Of a stretch of DNA of 64,000 bases, positions 18,374 through 27,732 are shown piece by piece. Made by a program: the position numbers and the translations under genes. The notes beneath the pieces are model-generated. The model ran no database searches. It had not been told where the DNA came from and saw nothing but the letters and a program-made list of their open reading frames with translations. The stretch comes from Bacteroidaceae bacterium (lineage in GTDB: Bacteria; Bacteroidota; Bacteroidia; Bacteroidales; Bacteroidaceae). The stretch lies in contig JAGCPY010000094.1 of assembly GCA_017965425.1 (NCBI GenBank), positions 1 through 64,000 on the forward strand, written 5' to 3'. Every line of letters starts with the position of its first letter. Position 1 is the stretch's first letter.

Positions 18374-18405
18374 AGCCCCCACCTCTTTTCAGGCGGGGGT
18401 TTTTC
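18374..18405 (+). terminator. Rho-independent terminator of the OmpA gene
   Basis: CCCCC-A-CCT and AGG-C-GGGGG arms around a TTTC-type loop, followed by a T-run, begin 22 nt after the OmpA stop codon. Confidence 0.85.
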
Positions 18406-18544
18406 TTTTGTGAATAACACGAGAGCTATGAGTTATTCACAAGTAGATTGCTCAAGTTCCGATGATCATCTGAGTCATGAATTACATGAATGACACCCTT
18501 TCTTTTTTGAACAACCATCTTGGGGCGACAGATAATAAAGAGAT

Positions 18545-18610
18545 GCAAACACGGTTTGCGTTGAAGATGCACACCTTCCTCATGTAAGGTGTACACCTTC
18601 CTTGCAGATG
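18545..18610. repeat. 22-bp tandem repeat array, three units
   Basis: Units at 18545-18566, 18567-18588 and 18589-18610 share nnnnACACnTT near the start and G(A/T)AAG near the end. The last has GTGTACACCTTC. It lies 52 nt left of palindromic element B, in the gap between convergent ompA and queA. The remainder of 18406-18544 has no gene I can support. Confidence 0.7.
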
Positions 18611-18661
18611 GCCAAAATGTAAGTTGCCATGCCCTCTATACATGTCTTTTTGTCAATAATC

Positions 18662-18891
18662 CCTCAATCCCTCACCTTTTACGTCATCAAGCTAAGAGAC
18701 AATGATTTACAGGTGAGGAATAGGTGAGGGATAAGTGAGGGATGGTGAGGAATTGAGTAGTTCTGCATCCTTCTTCGTGTTCTGCCCTTTCTTCAAGTAA
18801 TCCCTCACCATCCCTCACCTATTCCTCACCAAAGTCTCACCAATAGTTTGCTGATTAACAACTAAATAAAGAAAATGGTGAGAGATTTAGG
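18662..18891. repeat. Palindromic element B (two inverted units)
   Basis: The parts are: arm CCTCAATCCCTCACC 18662-18676; spacer of 35 nt 18677-18711; array of four GGTGAG-type boxes 18712-18752 (41 nt); centre 48 nt; inverted array 18801-18841 (41 nt); spacer of 35 nt 18842-18876; degenerate inverted arm GGTGAGAGATTTAGG 18877-18891. The right-hand spacer is nearly the same as that of element A (both start AATAGTTTGCTGATTAACAA). Confidence 0.85.
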
Positions 18892-18928
18892 GATTTGCAT
18901 GGATAATCAGGGAAAGCAGACATGCTCT

Positions 18929-20158
18929 TCAAGGGATGAGCAAACTACTATCGCCATAGCTCAGGAAACGGAAGTCGTGGTCAAGAGCGTAGCGGTAGAT
19001 ATCGCGCCAGTGTTCTCCACCAACGAAAGCAGAAACCAAAAGCAGGAGAGTGGACTGTGGTTGATGGAAATTGGTGACTATGCGTCGAACGATATGATAG
19101 CGATAACCTGGGACAATGATGATTTGCGTGGAAGTGTGAAGAACATCAGTATGGTGACTGTCCATCCATCCCATGATTCCCGCGAGGCAGTCTTCAACCT
19201 TTACGACCTCATTCGTCACTTGTTCATACGGTTCCCACTGTCCAACCTTCATCTCGTCTTCCGTGATATTGGGATTGCAGAGAATCTTCTTCCCAATGTA
19301 ATAGAGAGATTCAAGGGTACGGACGCTGGTGGTACCAATGGCTGTGCATTCACCATGATGGCGGATGAGGGCATCGACAACACTGCGAGAGACTTCAATC
19401 CACTCGCTATGCATCTCATGCCCTTCGATGACCTCGCTCTTCACAGGTTTGAAAGTGCCGGCTCCTACGTGCAAAGTCAGTTCCGCACGCTCTATCCCCC
19501 GACGGTCAATGGCATCAAGTACGGTTGGGGTGAAGTGCAACCCAGCTGTGGGTGCCGCCACACTGCCTTTGACCTTTGAATAAACGGTCTGGTAGGTTCT
19601 GAGGTCGCTTTCCTCTGTCTTGCGGTTCAAGTAAGGAGGTATGGGCAGTTCGCCACAGGCTTCCAGCACTTGCGCCCAGGTGATGCTTGAATCTGACCAA
19701 GAAAAGGTCATCTGTGTTGAACCGAGATTTTCATCTGCTCTTTCCACCTTCAAAACCAACTTTCTACCGTTTACAACGATGTCTCGTTGCAATGTGCCAG
19801 ACTTCCATTTCTTGGCGTTGCCAACGAGACAAAGCCAAGTACAAGAAGACGTCTGCTGAAACATCAAGGCATAGTCTCGCGGTTGCGTCGGTTCAAGACA
19901 AAACACTTCGATGAGCGCTCCTGTTTCCTTACGAAAATGCAGCCGAGCCTGAATGACCCGGGTATTGTTCATCACCATCAGCGAACCCTCTGGCAACAAT
20001 TCCGGCAAATCCCGAAAGTTGCGCTGACCGATGTTGCCATGTTCATAAACAAGCAACTTCGACGCATCGCGTTCCGCCAACGGATATTTGGCGATGCGTT
20101 CATCAGGGAGCTCATAGGAGAAATCAGCTATATGTATCTGTTTGGGATTAACGTCCAT
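18929..20158 (-). CDS. queA: tRNA preQ1(34) S-adenosylmethionine ribosyltransferase-isomerase
   Basis: The 409-aa protein transfers and isomerises the ribosyl part of S-adenosylmethionine onto preQ1 in tRNA to make epoxyqueuosine. Family features are visible: FSYELPDERIAKYPL near the start, VMNNTRVIQARLHFRK, CGELPIPPYL, the YQTVYSKVKGSVAAPTAGLH signature, and a C-terminal IVTNFHQPQSTLLLLVSAF. At 409 aa it is longer than the E. coli enzyme (356 aa), as I recall for Bacteroidetes forms. It lies 70 nt downstream of the Smr-domain gene on the same strand and probably shares its transcript. Confidence 0.95.
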   Translation of the reverse strand: MDVNPKQIHIADFSYELPDERIAKYPLAERDASKLLVYEHGNIGQRNFRDLPELLPEGSLMVMNNTRVIQARLHFRKETGALIEVFCLEPTQPRDYALMFQQTSSCTWLCLVGNAKKWKSGTLQRDIVVNGRKLVLKVERADENLGSTQMTFSWSDSSITWAQVLEACGELPIPPYLNRKTEESDLRTYQTVYSKVKGSVAAPTAGLHFTPTVLDAIDRRGIERAELTLHVGAGTFKPVKSEVIEGHEMHSEWIEVSRSVVDALIRHHGECTAIGTTSVRTLESLYYIGKKILCNPNITEDEMKVGQWEPYEQVTNEVVKVEDCLAGIMGWMDSHHTDVLHTSTQIIIVPGYRYHIVRRIVTNFHQPQSTLLLLVSAFVGGEHWRDIYRYALDHDFRFLSYGDSSLLIP

Positions 20159-20228
20159 TTTCGTGATTAGGTATCTTTCTGTTCAGAAGCTATACATCGC
20201 CTCAAAAACAGGCAAAGACGGCTTTCGT

Positions 20229-21506
20229 TTAGTGAATTGTCACCATAGTAGCACCAAAACCATACTTTTGGAAAGAAGCATCTTCATAGGTGCAAGAACG
20301 ATAACGATGAGTGAGCTCCTTGATAAGCGCTTCGCGCAGCACACCTTCACCTTTACCATGAATGAAAACAATGCGTTGTCCCTTCTTCATGCGGTTGCGA
20401 TCCATGATGATGCGGAATTCGGTCAACTGGGTGTTTAAAAGAACACTGGGAGAAAGACCGTTAATATTATCCAAGAGAGCATTGATATGGAGATCCACTT
20501 CAATGATATCGTTCTTCTCAGGATGAAGGTTCGGTTTGGATTCATGAGGATTGCGTTCAGCCTTTTGCGCCTGTTCTTTCTTCTTTTTTGCCAACATCTC
20601 CGCTTTCAGTGCCCGTTTGGCAGCTTTCAACGCCTCACGCTCTTCCTCACGGGTTCTGACAGGAACCACAACCTCAGGCTCTTCCGAGAAGGAAGGTTGA
20701 TCCGTTGGGATTTGAGCCTCATCTTCGTGTGAAGGCGTGTTGTCTTCTTCACGAGCAGGTCCATAAGCAGGTCTTTCAACTCCTCTCATTGCATCCAAGA
20801 CTTCTTCGGCCTCCACGAATACCTGCCGGATAGGACGGTCGTCGCGAACAATATCATAGATAAGAGCAGGCTCACGGAAGAATGGCGAAGGTTGAAAGAC
20901 ATGCAGTTTATAGAACTTTACGAGGTTTAGCCTTAATTCTACGCTGACGGCAGGCTTGAGCATGAAAGGCTTATCTTGTTTCCAAGCTATCAGCTGCACA
21001 TTCAAACGCTCAAAATCATTGAGAGCCGGGCGGTCAAACGTCTCGATGAGCAACTTCGTGTTAGGTTCCAACGTAGCTTGCCAACGGGCATGCCAAGCAG
21101 CTCCCTCGTTATTGGCAAAAAGGACGCTGATGAAATAATTGGAATCATTGATGAGATAAGCCTCGAAACGAGTGTTCGTCAGCTCACGAGAGTCTTCTGG
21201 CACGAAAGCAAGGCAAACGTTGAGCAAGTCGCCGCCTTTCCGCTCCTTTGGCTTAGAGAATTCTGGCTGTGGAATGTCTTCTCCAAAGTGGACTGCCCCT
21301 TCTTTGGGAAGAGTGGAAAGTTTTTCTTCCTTCTTCTTTCTGACAAAGTTATTCTCATTGGTTTCTATTACCACAACCTGAGAGCGTAACATAGGAATAT
21401 CGAAGCCATCCTGGTCTTCGATGAGGACGATGTCTCTCCCCTGAAAACCGGTGACCCTTCCGCCACCAATTTCGTTGAGGAATCTTACTTGATCACCTAT
21501 TTGCAT
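20229..21506 (-). CDS. DUF2027 and Smr-domain protein
   Basis: In this 425-aa protein the N-terminus (GDQVRFLNEIGGGRVTGFQG) is a small beta-barrel typical of the DUF2027 family. A central beta domain follows, then a charged, lysine-rich stretch near residues 265-320. The C-terminal Smr domain reads EVDLHINALLDN, then RIVFIHGKGEGVLREAL, which contains the DxH and HGxG nuclease motifs, and ends FGATMVTIH. Smr domains cut or bind branched DNA or ribosome-associated RNA. In this family the role is not defined. It is the first gene of a unit with queA, and a TATCTTTG box at 21530-21537 precedes it. Confidence 0.85.
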   Translation of the reverse strand: MQIGDQVRFLNEIGGGRVTGFQGRDIVLIEDQDGFDIPMLRSQVVVIETNENNFVRKKKEEKLSTLPKEGAVHFGEDIPQPEFSKPKERKGGDLLNVCLAFVPEDSRELTNTRFEAYLINDSNYFISVLFANNEGAAWHARWQATLEPNTKLLIETFDRPALNDFERLNVQLIAWKQDKPFMLKPAVSVELRLNLVKFYKLHVFQPSPFFREPALIYDIVRDDRPIRQVFVEAEEVLDAMRGVERPAYGPAREEDNTPSHEDEAQIPTDQPSFSEEPEVVVPVRTREEEREALKAAKRALKAEMLAKKKKEQAQKAERNPHESKPNLHPEKNDIIEVDLHINALLDNINGLSPSVLLNTQLTEFRIIMDRNRMKKGQRIVFIHGKGEGVLREALIKELTHRYRSCTYEDASFQKYGFGATMVTIH

Positions 21507-21529
21507 ATCTTTTTATTTTATTTTGGGCG

Positions 21530-21537
21530 CAAAGATA
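21530..21537 (-). promoter_or_regulatory. -7 promoter box for the Smr gene
   Basis: Minus-strand TATCTTTG, 23 nt before the ATG at 21506. The nearest TTTG (21550-21553) is only 12 nt away, so the -33 element is uncertain. Confidence 0.5.
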
Positions 21538-21546
21538 GCAAAAAGC

Positions 21547-21578
21547 TTGCAAATAACAGTAACTTTTCTTTAACTTTG
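21547..21578 (+). promoter_or_regulatory. Promoter of tex
   Basis: TTG (21547-21549), 21 nt, TAACTTTG (21571-21578), 23 nt before the ATG. It overlaps the divergent promoter of the Smr gene. Confidence 0.65.
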
Positions 21579-21601
21579 CACGCAAAAAGCGCTTAAGTAA
21601 G

Positions 21602-23749
21602 ATGGAACAGCCTATTTTTGTCCGCCTCATTGCTGAAAGACTCGGCTTAAAGGAAAAGCAAGTCGAAGGAACGTTGGCCCTACTCGATAACGGTGCCACG
21701 ATTCCCTTCATCGCCCGATACCGCAAGGAACGCACAGGGGCGTTGGACGAAGTGCAGATTGCAGCTATCAGCGAACAGAACGAACGGTTTAAGGATATCC
21801 AAAAGCGGAAAGAGACCGTCATGAAAACCATTCGTGAGTCAGGTAAGATGACACCCGACTTAGAAACACGTTTGAATACATGCTGGGATGCTACTGAGCT
21901 GGAAGACATCTACTTGCCATATAAACCAAAACGTCGCACGCGAGCGCAGGTGGCTCGTGAGCTGGGGCTTGAACCTCTGGCCATGCTGCTTCTCATGCAA
22001 CGCGAAACACACCCAGAGGTTGCCGCCCAGCAATTCATGAGCGAAAACGTAGCTTCCACGGAGGTCGCACTGAAAGGAGCTCAGGACATCATTGCGGAAA
22101 TGGTCAGCGAAGACGAACGCAGCCGTCAAAATGTACGAGGATGTTTCCGCCGGACAGCAGTTATCAGTTCAAAGGTTGTCAAGGCGAAAATGGATACTGA
22201 TGAAGCACAAAAGTTCTCCGATTATTTCGATTGGAGTGAACCTTTGAAACGTTGTTCCAGCCATCGCCTATTAGCCATGCGTCGTGGAGAGACTGAAGGC
22301 ATCCTGCGTGTAAACATCAACGTAAACGACGACGATTGTCTGGAGCGTCTTGACAAGCAGTGGGTTCGGGGTGGAAACGCCTCTTCTCGTCTCGTGGCCG
22401 AAGCTGTCGAAGACGGCTACAAACGCTTACTATGTCCGTCCATCGAAAACGAGTTTGCTTCATTGAGCAAGGAACATGCCGATGACGAGGCCATACGGGT
22501 GTTTGCTGAGAACCTGCGCCAGCTTTTGTTAGGAGCTCCACTTGGGCAGAAACGTGTGATGGGCATCGACCCAGGGTTCCGTACAGGCTGCAAAGTTGTA
22601 TGCCTTGATGCCCAAGGCAATCTGCTTCACCATGAAGCCATCTTCCCCCATCCTCCAGTCCGTCAACCCGCAGAAGCTGCCGATGCCTTGTCTGGAATGA
22701 TCAGGAAATACAAGGTCGAAGCGATAGCTATCGGCAACGGAACCGCCAGCCGCGAGACAAAAGGCTTCGTGGAAACAGTTTTAAGAAATCTTTCCCTTGA
22801 GGTGGGTCTCTTTGTTGTCTCTGAGGATGGTGCCTCGGTGTATTCTGCTTCAAAAGTCGCCCGTGAAGAGTTCCCCAACGAAGATGTGACCGTACGTGGT
22901 GCCGTGTCAATAGGTCGCCGACTGATGGATCCATTGGCTGAGTTGGTAAAGATTGACCCCAAGAGCATTGGCGTAGGACAATACCAGCACGATGTAGATC
23001 AGGCAAAGCTGAAGCGAAGCCTCGACCAAACCGTCGAAAGTTGCGTCAACTCGGTGGGTGTCAACCTGAATACTGCCTCTGTCCACTTGCTCACCTACGT
23101 TAGTGGCTTGGGACCAGCCTTGGCCAAAAACATAGTTGACTACCGTCGGGAGAACGGAGCCTTCACCAGCCGTGCACAGTTGAAGAAAGTGCCACGTTTG
23201 GGGCCGTCAGCCTTTGAACAATGTGCAGGTTTTCTGCGCATCAGCAATGCGCAGAATCCATTGGACAACAGCGCCGTGCACCCAGAACGCTATGCTCTTG
23301 TCGAACAAATGGCCAAGGATCAAGGCTGCAAAGTCATCGACCTCATCCAGCAAAAAGACCTTCGCGCACGCGTGGAAATCAATAAGTATGTTTCCGCTGA
23401 AGTGGGACTTCCTACGCTCATGGATATTATGCACGAATTGGAAAAACCAGGACGCGACCCTCGCGAAGCGTTAGAAGAATTTGAATTTGATAACCGCGTC
23501 AGCAGCATCGACGACCTCATGGAAGGCATGGAGTTGCCAGGTATAGTCACTAACATCACTAACTTCGGTGCTTTCGTTGATATCGGTGTCCATCAAGACG
23601 GTCTTGTTCATATTTCCCAATTGGCCGACAAATACGTCAACCACCCCACTGATATCGTGAAATTGCATCAACATGTCCGGGTTCGTGTGACCGAAGTGGA
23701 CATGAGGCGTGGCCGCATTTCCCTCTCGATGAAGGGACTAAGCCAATAA
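21602..23749 (+). CDS. tex: Tex-family RNA-binding transcription accessory protein
   Basis: The 715-aa protein has an N-terminal helical domain with [20 protein letters not shown], a Tex signature. A YqgF-like RNase H fold follows near residue 320 ([15 protein letters not shown]), then a helix-hairpin-helix region ([19 protein letters not shown]). The C-terminal S1 RNA-binding domain reads [20 protein letters not shown] and GLVHISQL. Length and domain order match the family (about 710-780 aa). Tex binds nucleic acid and affects transcription and ribosomal fidelity; no exact reaction is agreed. It is followed after 34 nt by xth on the same strand. Confidence 0.95.
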   Translation: MEQPIFVRLIAERLGLKEKQVEGTLALLDNGATIPFIARYRKERTGALDEVQIAAISEQNERFKDIQKRKETVMKTIRESGKMTPDLETRLNTCWDATELEDIYLPYKPKRRTRAQVARELGLEPLAMLLLMQRETHPEVAAQQFMSENVASTEVALKGAQDIIAEMVSEDERSRQNVRGCFRRTAVISSKVVKAKMDTDEAQKFSDYFDWSEPLKRCSSHRLLAMRRGETEGILRVNINVNDDDCLERLDKQWVRGGNASSRLVAEAVEDGYKRLLCPSIENEFASLSKEHADDEAIRVFAENLRQLLLGAPLGQKRVMGIDPGFRTGCKVVCLDAQGNLLHHEAIFPHPPVRQPAEAADALSGMIRKYKVEAIAIGNGTASRETKGFVETVLRNLSLEVGLFVVSEDGASVYSASKVAREEFPNEDVTVRGAVSIGRRLMDPLAELVKIDPKSIGVGQYQHDVDQAKLKRSLDQTVESCVNSVGVNLNTASVHLLTYVSGLGPALAKNIVDYRRENGAFTSRAQLKKVPRLGPSAFEQCAGFLRISNAQNPLDNSAVHPERYALVEQMAKDQGCKVIDLIQQKDLRARVEINKYVSAEVGLPTLMDIMHELEKPGRDPREALEEFEFDNRVSSIDDLMEGMELPGIVTNITNFGAFVDIGVHQDGLVHISQLADKYVNHPTDIVKLHQHVRVRVTEVDMRRGRISLSMKGLSQ

Positions 23750-23783
23750 TCTTTCTTTCGTCAAATCATCAAACATCAAAACT

Positions 23784-24539
23784 ATGCGATTCATCTCATG
23801 GAACGTCAATGGCCTTCGCGCTTGCGACGGCAAAGGTTTCCGGGACATCTTCAAAACGCTGGACGCCGATTTTTTCTGCTTGCAAGAAACGAAGATGCAA
23901 GAGGGACAGTTAGACATCAACTTCGACGGCTATCATAGCTTTTGGAACTATGCTGAGAAAAAGGGTTACAGTGGGACTGCTATCTTCACCCGCCACCAAC
24001 CTTTGGGTGTATCCTATGGTCTTGACATCGAAGAGCATGACCACGAAGGGCGTGTCATCACGTTGGAATATGAACAATTCTTTGTGGTCACCGTCTATAC
24101 GCCCAACTCACAGGATGGACTCCGTCGTCTTGACTACCGCATGACATGGGACGATGCTTTCCGTGACTATCTTGTGCGACTTGATGCCGTGAAACCTGTC
24201 CTGGTATGTGGCGACATGAATGTGGCTCACGAAGAAATCGACTTGAAAAATCCAAAGAGCAATCGCATGAACGCAGGTTTCACGGATGAGGAACGCGCGA
24301 AGTTCTCAGCCTTACTTTCAGCGGGTTTCATCGATACTTGGCGCACTCGCAACCCAGAGGTGCGTGATGTCTATTCGTGGTGGAGCTACCGTTTTCAGGC
24401 AAGACAGAAGAACGCGGGGTGGCGCATCGACTACTGGCTTGTCAGCAACCGACTCTTCCCACAGGTGACAGACGCACGCATACACACAGAAATCTTTGGT
24501 TCCGACCATTGCCCCGTGGAAGTTGACGTGGCTTTATAG
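23784..24539 (+). CDS. xth: Exodeoxyribonuclease III (AP endonuclease)
   Basis: The 251-aa enzyme belongs to the exonuclease-endonuclease-phosphatase fold and cuts DNA at abasic sites in base-excision repair. Diagnostic motifs are SWNVNGLRACDGKG at the N-terminus, FFCLQETKMQ (metal-binding Glu), VYTPNSQDGLRRLDYR, VLVCGDMNVAHEEIDL (catalytic Asp/Asn), WWSYRFQAR, WRIDYWLVS and the C-terminal SDHCPV with the catalytic histidine. Length is normal (250-270 aa). It is probably co-transcribed with tex. Confidence 0.95.
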   Translation: MRFISWNVNGLRACDGKGFRDIFKTLDADFFCLQETKMQEGQLDINFDGYHSFWNYAEKKGYSGTAIFTRHQPLGVSYGLDIEEHDHEGRVITLEYEQFFVVTVYTPNSQDGLRRLDYRMTWDDAFRDYLVRLDAVKPVLVCGDMNVAHEEIDLKNPKSNRMNAGFTDEERAKFSALLSAGFIDTWRTRNPEVRDVYSWWSYRFQARQKNAGWRIDYWLVSNRLFPQVTDARIHTEIFGSDHCPVEVDVAL

Positions 24540-24613
24540 CCTCATTGCCACTACCCACAAATAATGATTTTGGACGTTTGAGTAGGTATTTTTCCCACTC
24601 AGACTTGTCGGTC

Positions 24614-24645
24614 TTTCTCCACGAAAGAAAAATGAAGTATCTTTG
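24614..24645 (+). promoter_or_regulatory. Promoter of feoAB
   Basis: A TTTC (24614-24617), 20 nt, then TATCTTTG (24638-24645), 21 nt before the ATG. I see no obvious Fur box. Confidence 0.55.
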
Positions 24646-24666
24646 CAGAAAGATAAATAAAGGACT

Positions 24667-27132
24667 ATGAAACTTTCTGACTTACAGACGGGCGAGAAGG
24701 CTGTCATCGTGAAAGTGAGCGGCCACGGGGGCTTTCGCAAACGCATCATCGAGATGGGCTTCATCAAAGGACAGACTGTGGAAGTGTTGCTTAACGCTCC
24801 GCTGCAAGACCCCGTGAAATATAAGTTAATGGGGTATGAGGTGAGTCTAAGGCATGATGAAGCAAGATTAATCGAGGTTGATTATCTCGCACCCGGTTCT
24901 TCCTATGATGGAGAGGACTCTTCAGGCTTACAGAATAATAATACGCAGCCCTCAACATTTCTTCAGGAGGAAAAATATGGGGCTGATCATCCTACATTCC
25001 CAACAGACAGGCCTGGAGGAGAATCAGCCTCCATCACCATCGCCCTCATTGGAAACCCCAACTGCGGAAAGACTTCACTCTTCAACTATGCCAGTGGTGC
25101 CCATGCCCGCGTAGGCAATTATTCGGGTGTTACTGTCGATGCCAGTGTGGCTAAGGCAGAGTTCGGCGGCTATACGTTGAACCTCACCGACCTGCCTGGC
25201 ACCTATTCCCTTTCATGCTATTCGCCAGAAGAGCTTTATGTACGCCAGCATCTCTCTGAGCAAATGCCCGACGTGGTCATCAACGTGCTCGACGCTTCCA
25301 ATCTGGAACGCAACCTCTACTTAACCACTCAGCTGGTGGACATGAACTTGCGTATGGTATGTGCACTGAACATGTACGACGAGTTCGAGCGACGCGGAGA
25401 TGACGTGCAGTTAGACACACTTTCCACGCTATTCGGTGTACCGATGGTGCCGACATCGTTCAAGAGCGGAATGGGTGTCGATGAACTCTTCCAAACTGTC
25501 ATCTCGGTCTTTGAGGAAAGGAACACACAGACACGCCACATCCACATCAATTATGGTCATGAGATAGAAGACGGCATCACACACATCCAACGCTTCCTGA
25601 AAGCCGACGAACACCTGCGCACTCAGTTTTCTACCCGCTACTTAGCTATCAAACTATTGGAAAAGGATGAACAGGTGACAAAGTACGTGGAACGTCACAT
25701 TCTCGACGAACATCGTCCCGAAGATCATCAACAGCTGTTGTCTGCTCGTGATTACGCTTGTCAGCGCGTCAAAGAAGAAACAGGTGTAGATGCAGAGACT
25801 GCCATCATGGATGCTAAGTATGGTTTCATCCACGGTGCTTTGGCCGAAGCCGAATTCCGTACAGGAACAAAGACAGATACCTATCGTGTCACCCACATGA
25901 TTGACAACATCTTGTCAAATCGATATCTGGGTTTTCCCGTTTTCTTCCTCATTCTCTATGCCATGTTCCAAACCACTTTCACGCTCGGTCAATACCCAAT
26001 GGATTGGATTGAAACTGGCGTGTCGTGGTTGGGGCAGTGGATAGGCTCCGCCATGCCAGAGGGACCGTTGCGCTCCATGCTCGTCGATGGTGTCATTGGC
26101 GGCGTGGGGTCAGTGATTGTCTTCCTGCCACAAATCCTGATTCTCTATTTCTTTATCTCGTTAATGGAGGATTCCGGCTACATGGCACGAGCCGCTTTTA
26201 TCATGGACAAGCTGATGCACCACATGGGGTTGCATGGCAAATCGTTTATTCCGCTTGTCATGGGGTTTGGCTGCAATGTTCCTGCAGTCATGGCCACACG
26301 AACGATTGAGAGCCGTCGCTCACGTTTAATAACGATGTTGGTTCTTCCTTTCATGTCTTGTTCTGCACGCTTACCTATATTTATTATGGTGGTGGGCACG
26401 TTCTTTGCTGCGCAATGGCGATCGGCTGTGCTAATTTCACTCTATGCAGTGGGTATTCTCATAGCTATCTTGGTATCTCGTTTTCTGTCCACTTTTGTCC
26501 TTAAAGGAGAGGACACACCTTTCGTGATGGAACTCCCACCCTACCGTTGGCCGACAGCCAAAGCCATCGGACGCCACACGTGGGAGAAGGGCAAGGAGTA
26601 TCTGAAGAAGATGGGAGGTATTATACTTGTCGCCTCCATTATTGTGTGGGCATTAAGCTATTTCGGTCCCTCGTCATCCCAGAGTTTCCACGTTTCCACG
26701 GCAGAAAACATGGAACAGAGCTACCTTGGTCGCATGGGAAGAGCCGTTGCCCCTCTATTCTCGCCTCAAGGTTTTAATTGGAAGCTGGACGTGAGCCTCA
26801 TTGCTGGCGTGGGTGCCAAAGAAATTGTAGCTTCAACGATGGGCGTTCTCTACTCTGGTGATGATTCGTTTGGCGAAGATGATACTTTCTCGGAAGACTC
26901 CGCCAAATACACGCGCTTGCACCAATTGATGGCAGCCGATGGAGTCACCTCTCTCACAGCCTACGCCTATCTACTGTTCATCCTTCTCTACTTCCCATGT
27001 TTGGCCACCATCGTCGCCATTAAGAACGAAACAGGGCATTGGCGATGGGCTGTTACGACAGCCGTTTACACAACCTGTGTCGCTTGGATTATCTCTGCAC
27101 TCGTAGTTCAAATCGGATTGATGTTCACATAA
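24667..27132 (+). CDS. feoB: Ferrous iron transporter FeoB with fused FeoA domain
   Basis: In this 821-aa protein residues 1-75 form a FeoA SH3-like domain (LSDLQTGEKAVIVKVSG, FRKRIIEMGFIKGQ). After a polar linker comes the FeoB GTPase from about 120: G1 GNPNCGKTS, G3 DLPGTYSLS, G4-like ALNMYDEF. The membrane domain starts near 415 (GFPVFFLILYAMFQTTF) and includes the gate motifs MEDSGYMAR, GCNVPA and SCSARLPI. The protein imports Fe2+ across the inner membrane, powered or gated by GTP. FeoA-FeoB fusion is normal in Bacteroidetes. It appears to be a single-gene unit. Confidence 0.95.
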   Translation: MKLSDLQTGEKAVIVKVSGHGGFRKRIIEMGFIKGQTVEVLLNAPLQDPVKYKLMGYEVSLRHDEARLIEVDYLAPGSSYDGEDSSGLQNNNTQPSTFLQEEKYGADHPTFPTDRPGGESASITIALIGNPNCGKTSLFNYASGAHARVGNYSGVTVDASVAKAEFGGYTLNLTDLPGTYSLSCYSPEELYVRQHLSEQMPDVVINVLDASNLERNLYLTTQLVDMNLRMVCALNMYDEFERRGDDVQLDTLSTLFGVPMVPTSFKSGMGVDELFQTVISVFEERNTQTRHIHINYGHEIEDGITHIQRFLKADEHLRTQFSTRYLAIKLLEKDEQVTKYVERHILDEHRPEDHQQLLSARDYACQRVKEETGVDAETAIMDAKYGFIHGALAEAEFRTGTKTDTYRVTHMIDNILSNRYLGFPVFFLILYAMFQTTFTLGQYPMDWIETGVSWLGQWIGSAMPEGPLRSMLVDGVIGGVGSVIVFLPQILILYFFISLMEDSGYMARAAFIMDKLMHHMGLHGKSFIPLVMGFGCNVPAVMATRTIESRRSRLITMLVLPFMSCSARLPIFIMVVGTFFAAQWRSAVLISLYAVGILIAILVSRFLSTFVLKGEDTPFVMELPPYRWPTAKAIGRHTWEKGKEYLKKMGGIILVASIIVWALSYFGPSSSQSFHVSTAENMEQSYLGRMGRAVAPLFSPQGFNWKLDVSLIAGVGAKEIVASTMGVLYSGDDSFGEDDTFSEDSAKYTRLHQLMAADGVTSLTAYAYLLFILLYFPCLATIVAIKNETGHWRWAVTTAVYTTCVAWIISALVVQIGLMFT

Positions 27133-27275
27133 CTTCGCAAAAAGAATGCAATCTTTCCTTGTCGCAATCATTCTCGTCGCTTGTGTTGCCTACACAGTTC
27201 GCCGCCTGTGGCATCGCTTCACAACACCGCCTACTGGTGGTGTCCATTGTGCTGGGTGTCCATTGGCGGATACTT

Positions 27276-27341
27276 GTGAACACCGACATCAAGGCTGTAA
27301 AGCAGATTGCTGCGTGTAGGACGTACACTTATAGCCGTGTT
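27276..27341. repeat. Possible decayed 22-bp repeat units
   Basis: Within the feoB to 27478 gap three in-phase 22-nt segments can be drawn (27276-27297, 27298-27319, 27320-27341). The first starts GTGAACACC and the last contains GTACACTT, similar to the 22-bp family. The match is weak. The rest of 27133-27400 shows nothing else I can support. Confidence 0.2.
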
Positions 27342-27409
27342 TTTCAGCCAATTTGCGTTAAAAAGATGAAAATTTCATCAGCTTTTTAGGATGTCAACAA
27401 AGAAAAGGC

Positions 27410-27417
27410 TATCTTTG
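27410..27417 (+). promoter_or_regulatory. -7 promoter box for the 38-aa gene
   Basis: TATCTTTG, 60 nt before the ATG at 27478. The -33 region is unclear. Confidence 0.5.
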
Positions 27418-27477
27418 CAGTGCATGAGGAATATGCACGTAAAAAGACTAACGAACAAATAAAAGGAGGACTGACCT

Positions 27478-27594
27478 ATGAAACCCAAGAAGAAAATGCA
27501 CTTCCAAGAGGAGTATGAGTTGGACAATTACCTCAACGAAGATGACGACCGTTACTACGAGCCGTCCAGCAATGCCACCATTTGGTATAGTTGA
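27478..27594 (+). CDS. Small acidic protein of 38 aa
   Basis: An ATG preceded by a strong AGGAGGA site (ending 9 nt upstream) opens a 38-codon frame: MKPKKKMHFQEEYELD, then a tyrosine/aspartate-rich NYLNEDDDRYYE and a terminal TIWYS. It begins with a basic cluster and becomes acidic. It has its own promoter box and a strong terminator, forming a complete small transcription unit. It has no transmembrane segment and no motif I recognise. I consider it a real short gene because of the ribosome site, the promoter and the terminator, but the product is unproven. Confidence 0.65.
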   Translation: MKPKKKMHFQEEYELDNYLNEDDDRYYEPSSNATIWYS

Positions 27595-27619
27595 CATCGG
27601 CCCTTCCGCTTATTTTGTT

Positions 27620-27660
27620 GCATACCCGCCTTTTCAAAGGGCGGGTATGCTGTTTATTTT
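27620..27660 (+). terminator. Rho-independent terminator after the 38-aa gene
   Basis: A perfect 11-bp stem GCATACCCGCC/GGCGGGTATGC (27620-27630 and 27640-27650) is followed by TGTTTATTTT. Confidence 0.85.
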
Positions 27661-27705
27661 TGAAAATAAATGCACTATCATCCCTCTTGAATCACAAAAT
27701 ATGTG

Positions 27706-27713
27706 TAACTTTG
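27706..27713 (+). promoter_or_regulatory. -7 promoter box of mazG-valS
   Basis: TAACTTTG, 19 nt before the ATG at 27733. A TTG at 27687-27689 is 16 nt upstream, closer than usual. Confidence 0.5.
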
Positions 27714-27732
27714 CGGCCAAAATGCGACTACC

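Noticed and set aside
18662-18891. Possible CRISPR array because of constant 35-nt spacers
   Set aside because: The flanking repeats are inverted, not direct; each site has only one or two spacers, and no cas genes are in the window.
20229-21506. MutS2 assignment for the Smr-domain protein
   Set aside because: It has a C-terminal Smr domain but no MutS ATPase motifs; length and N-terminus fit the DUF2027 family.
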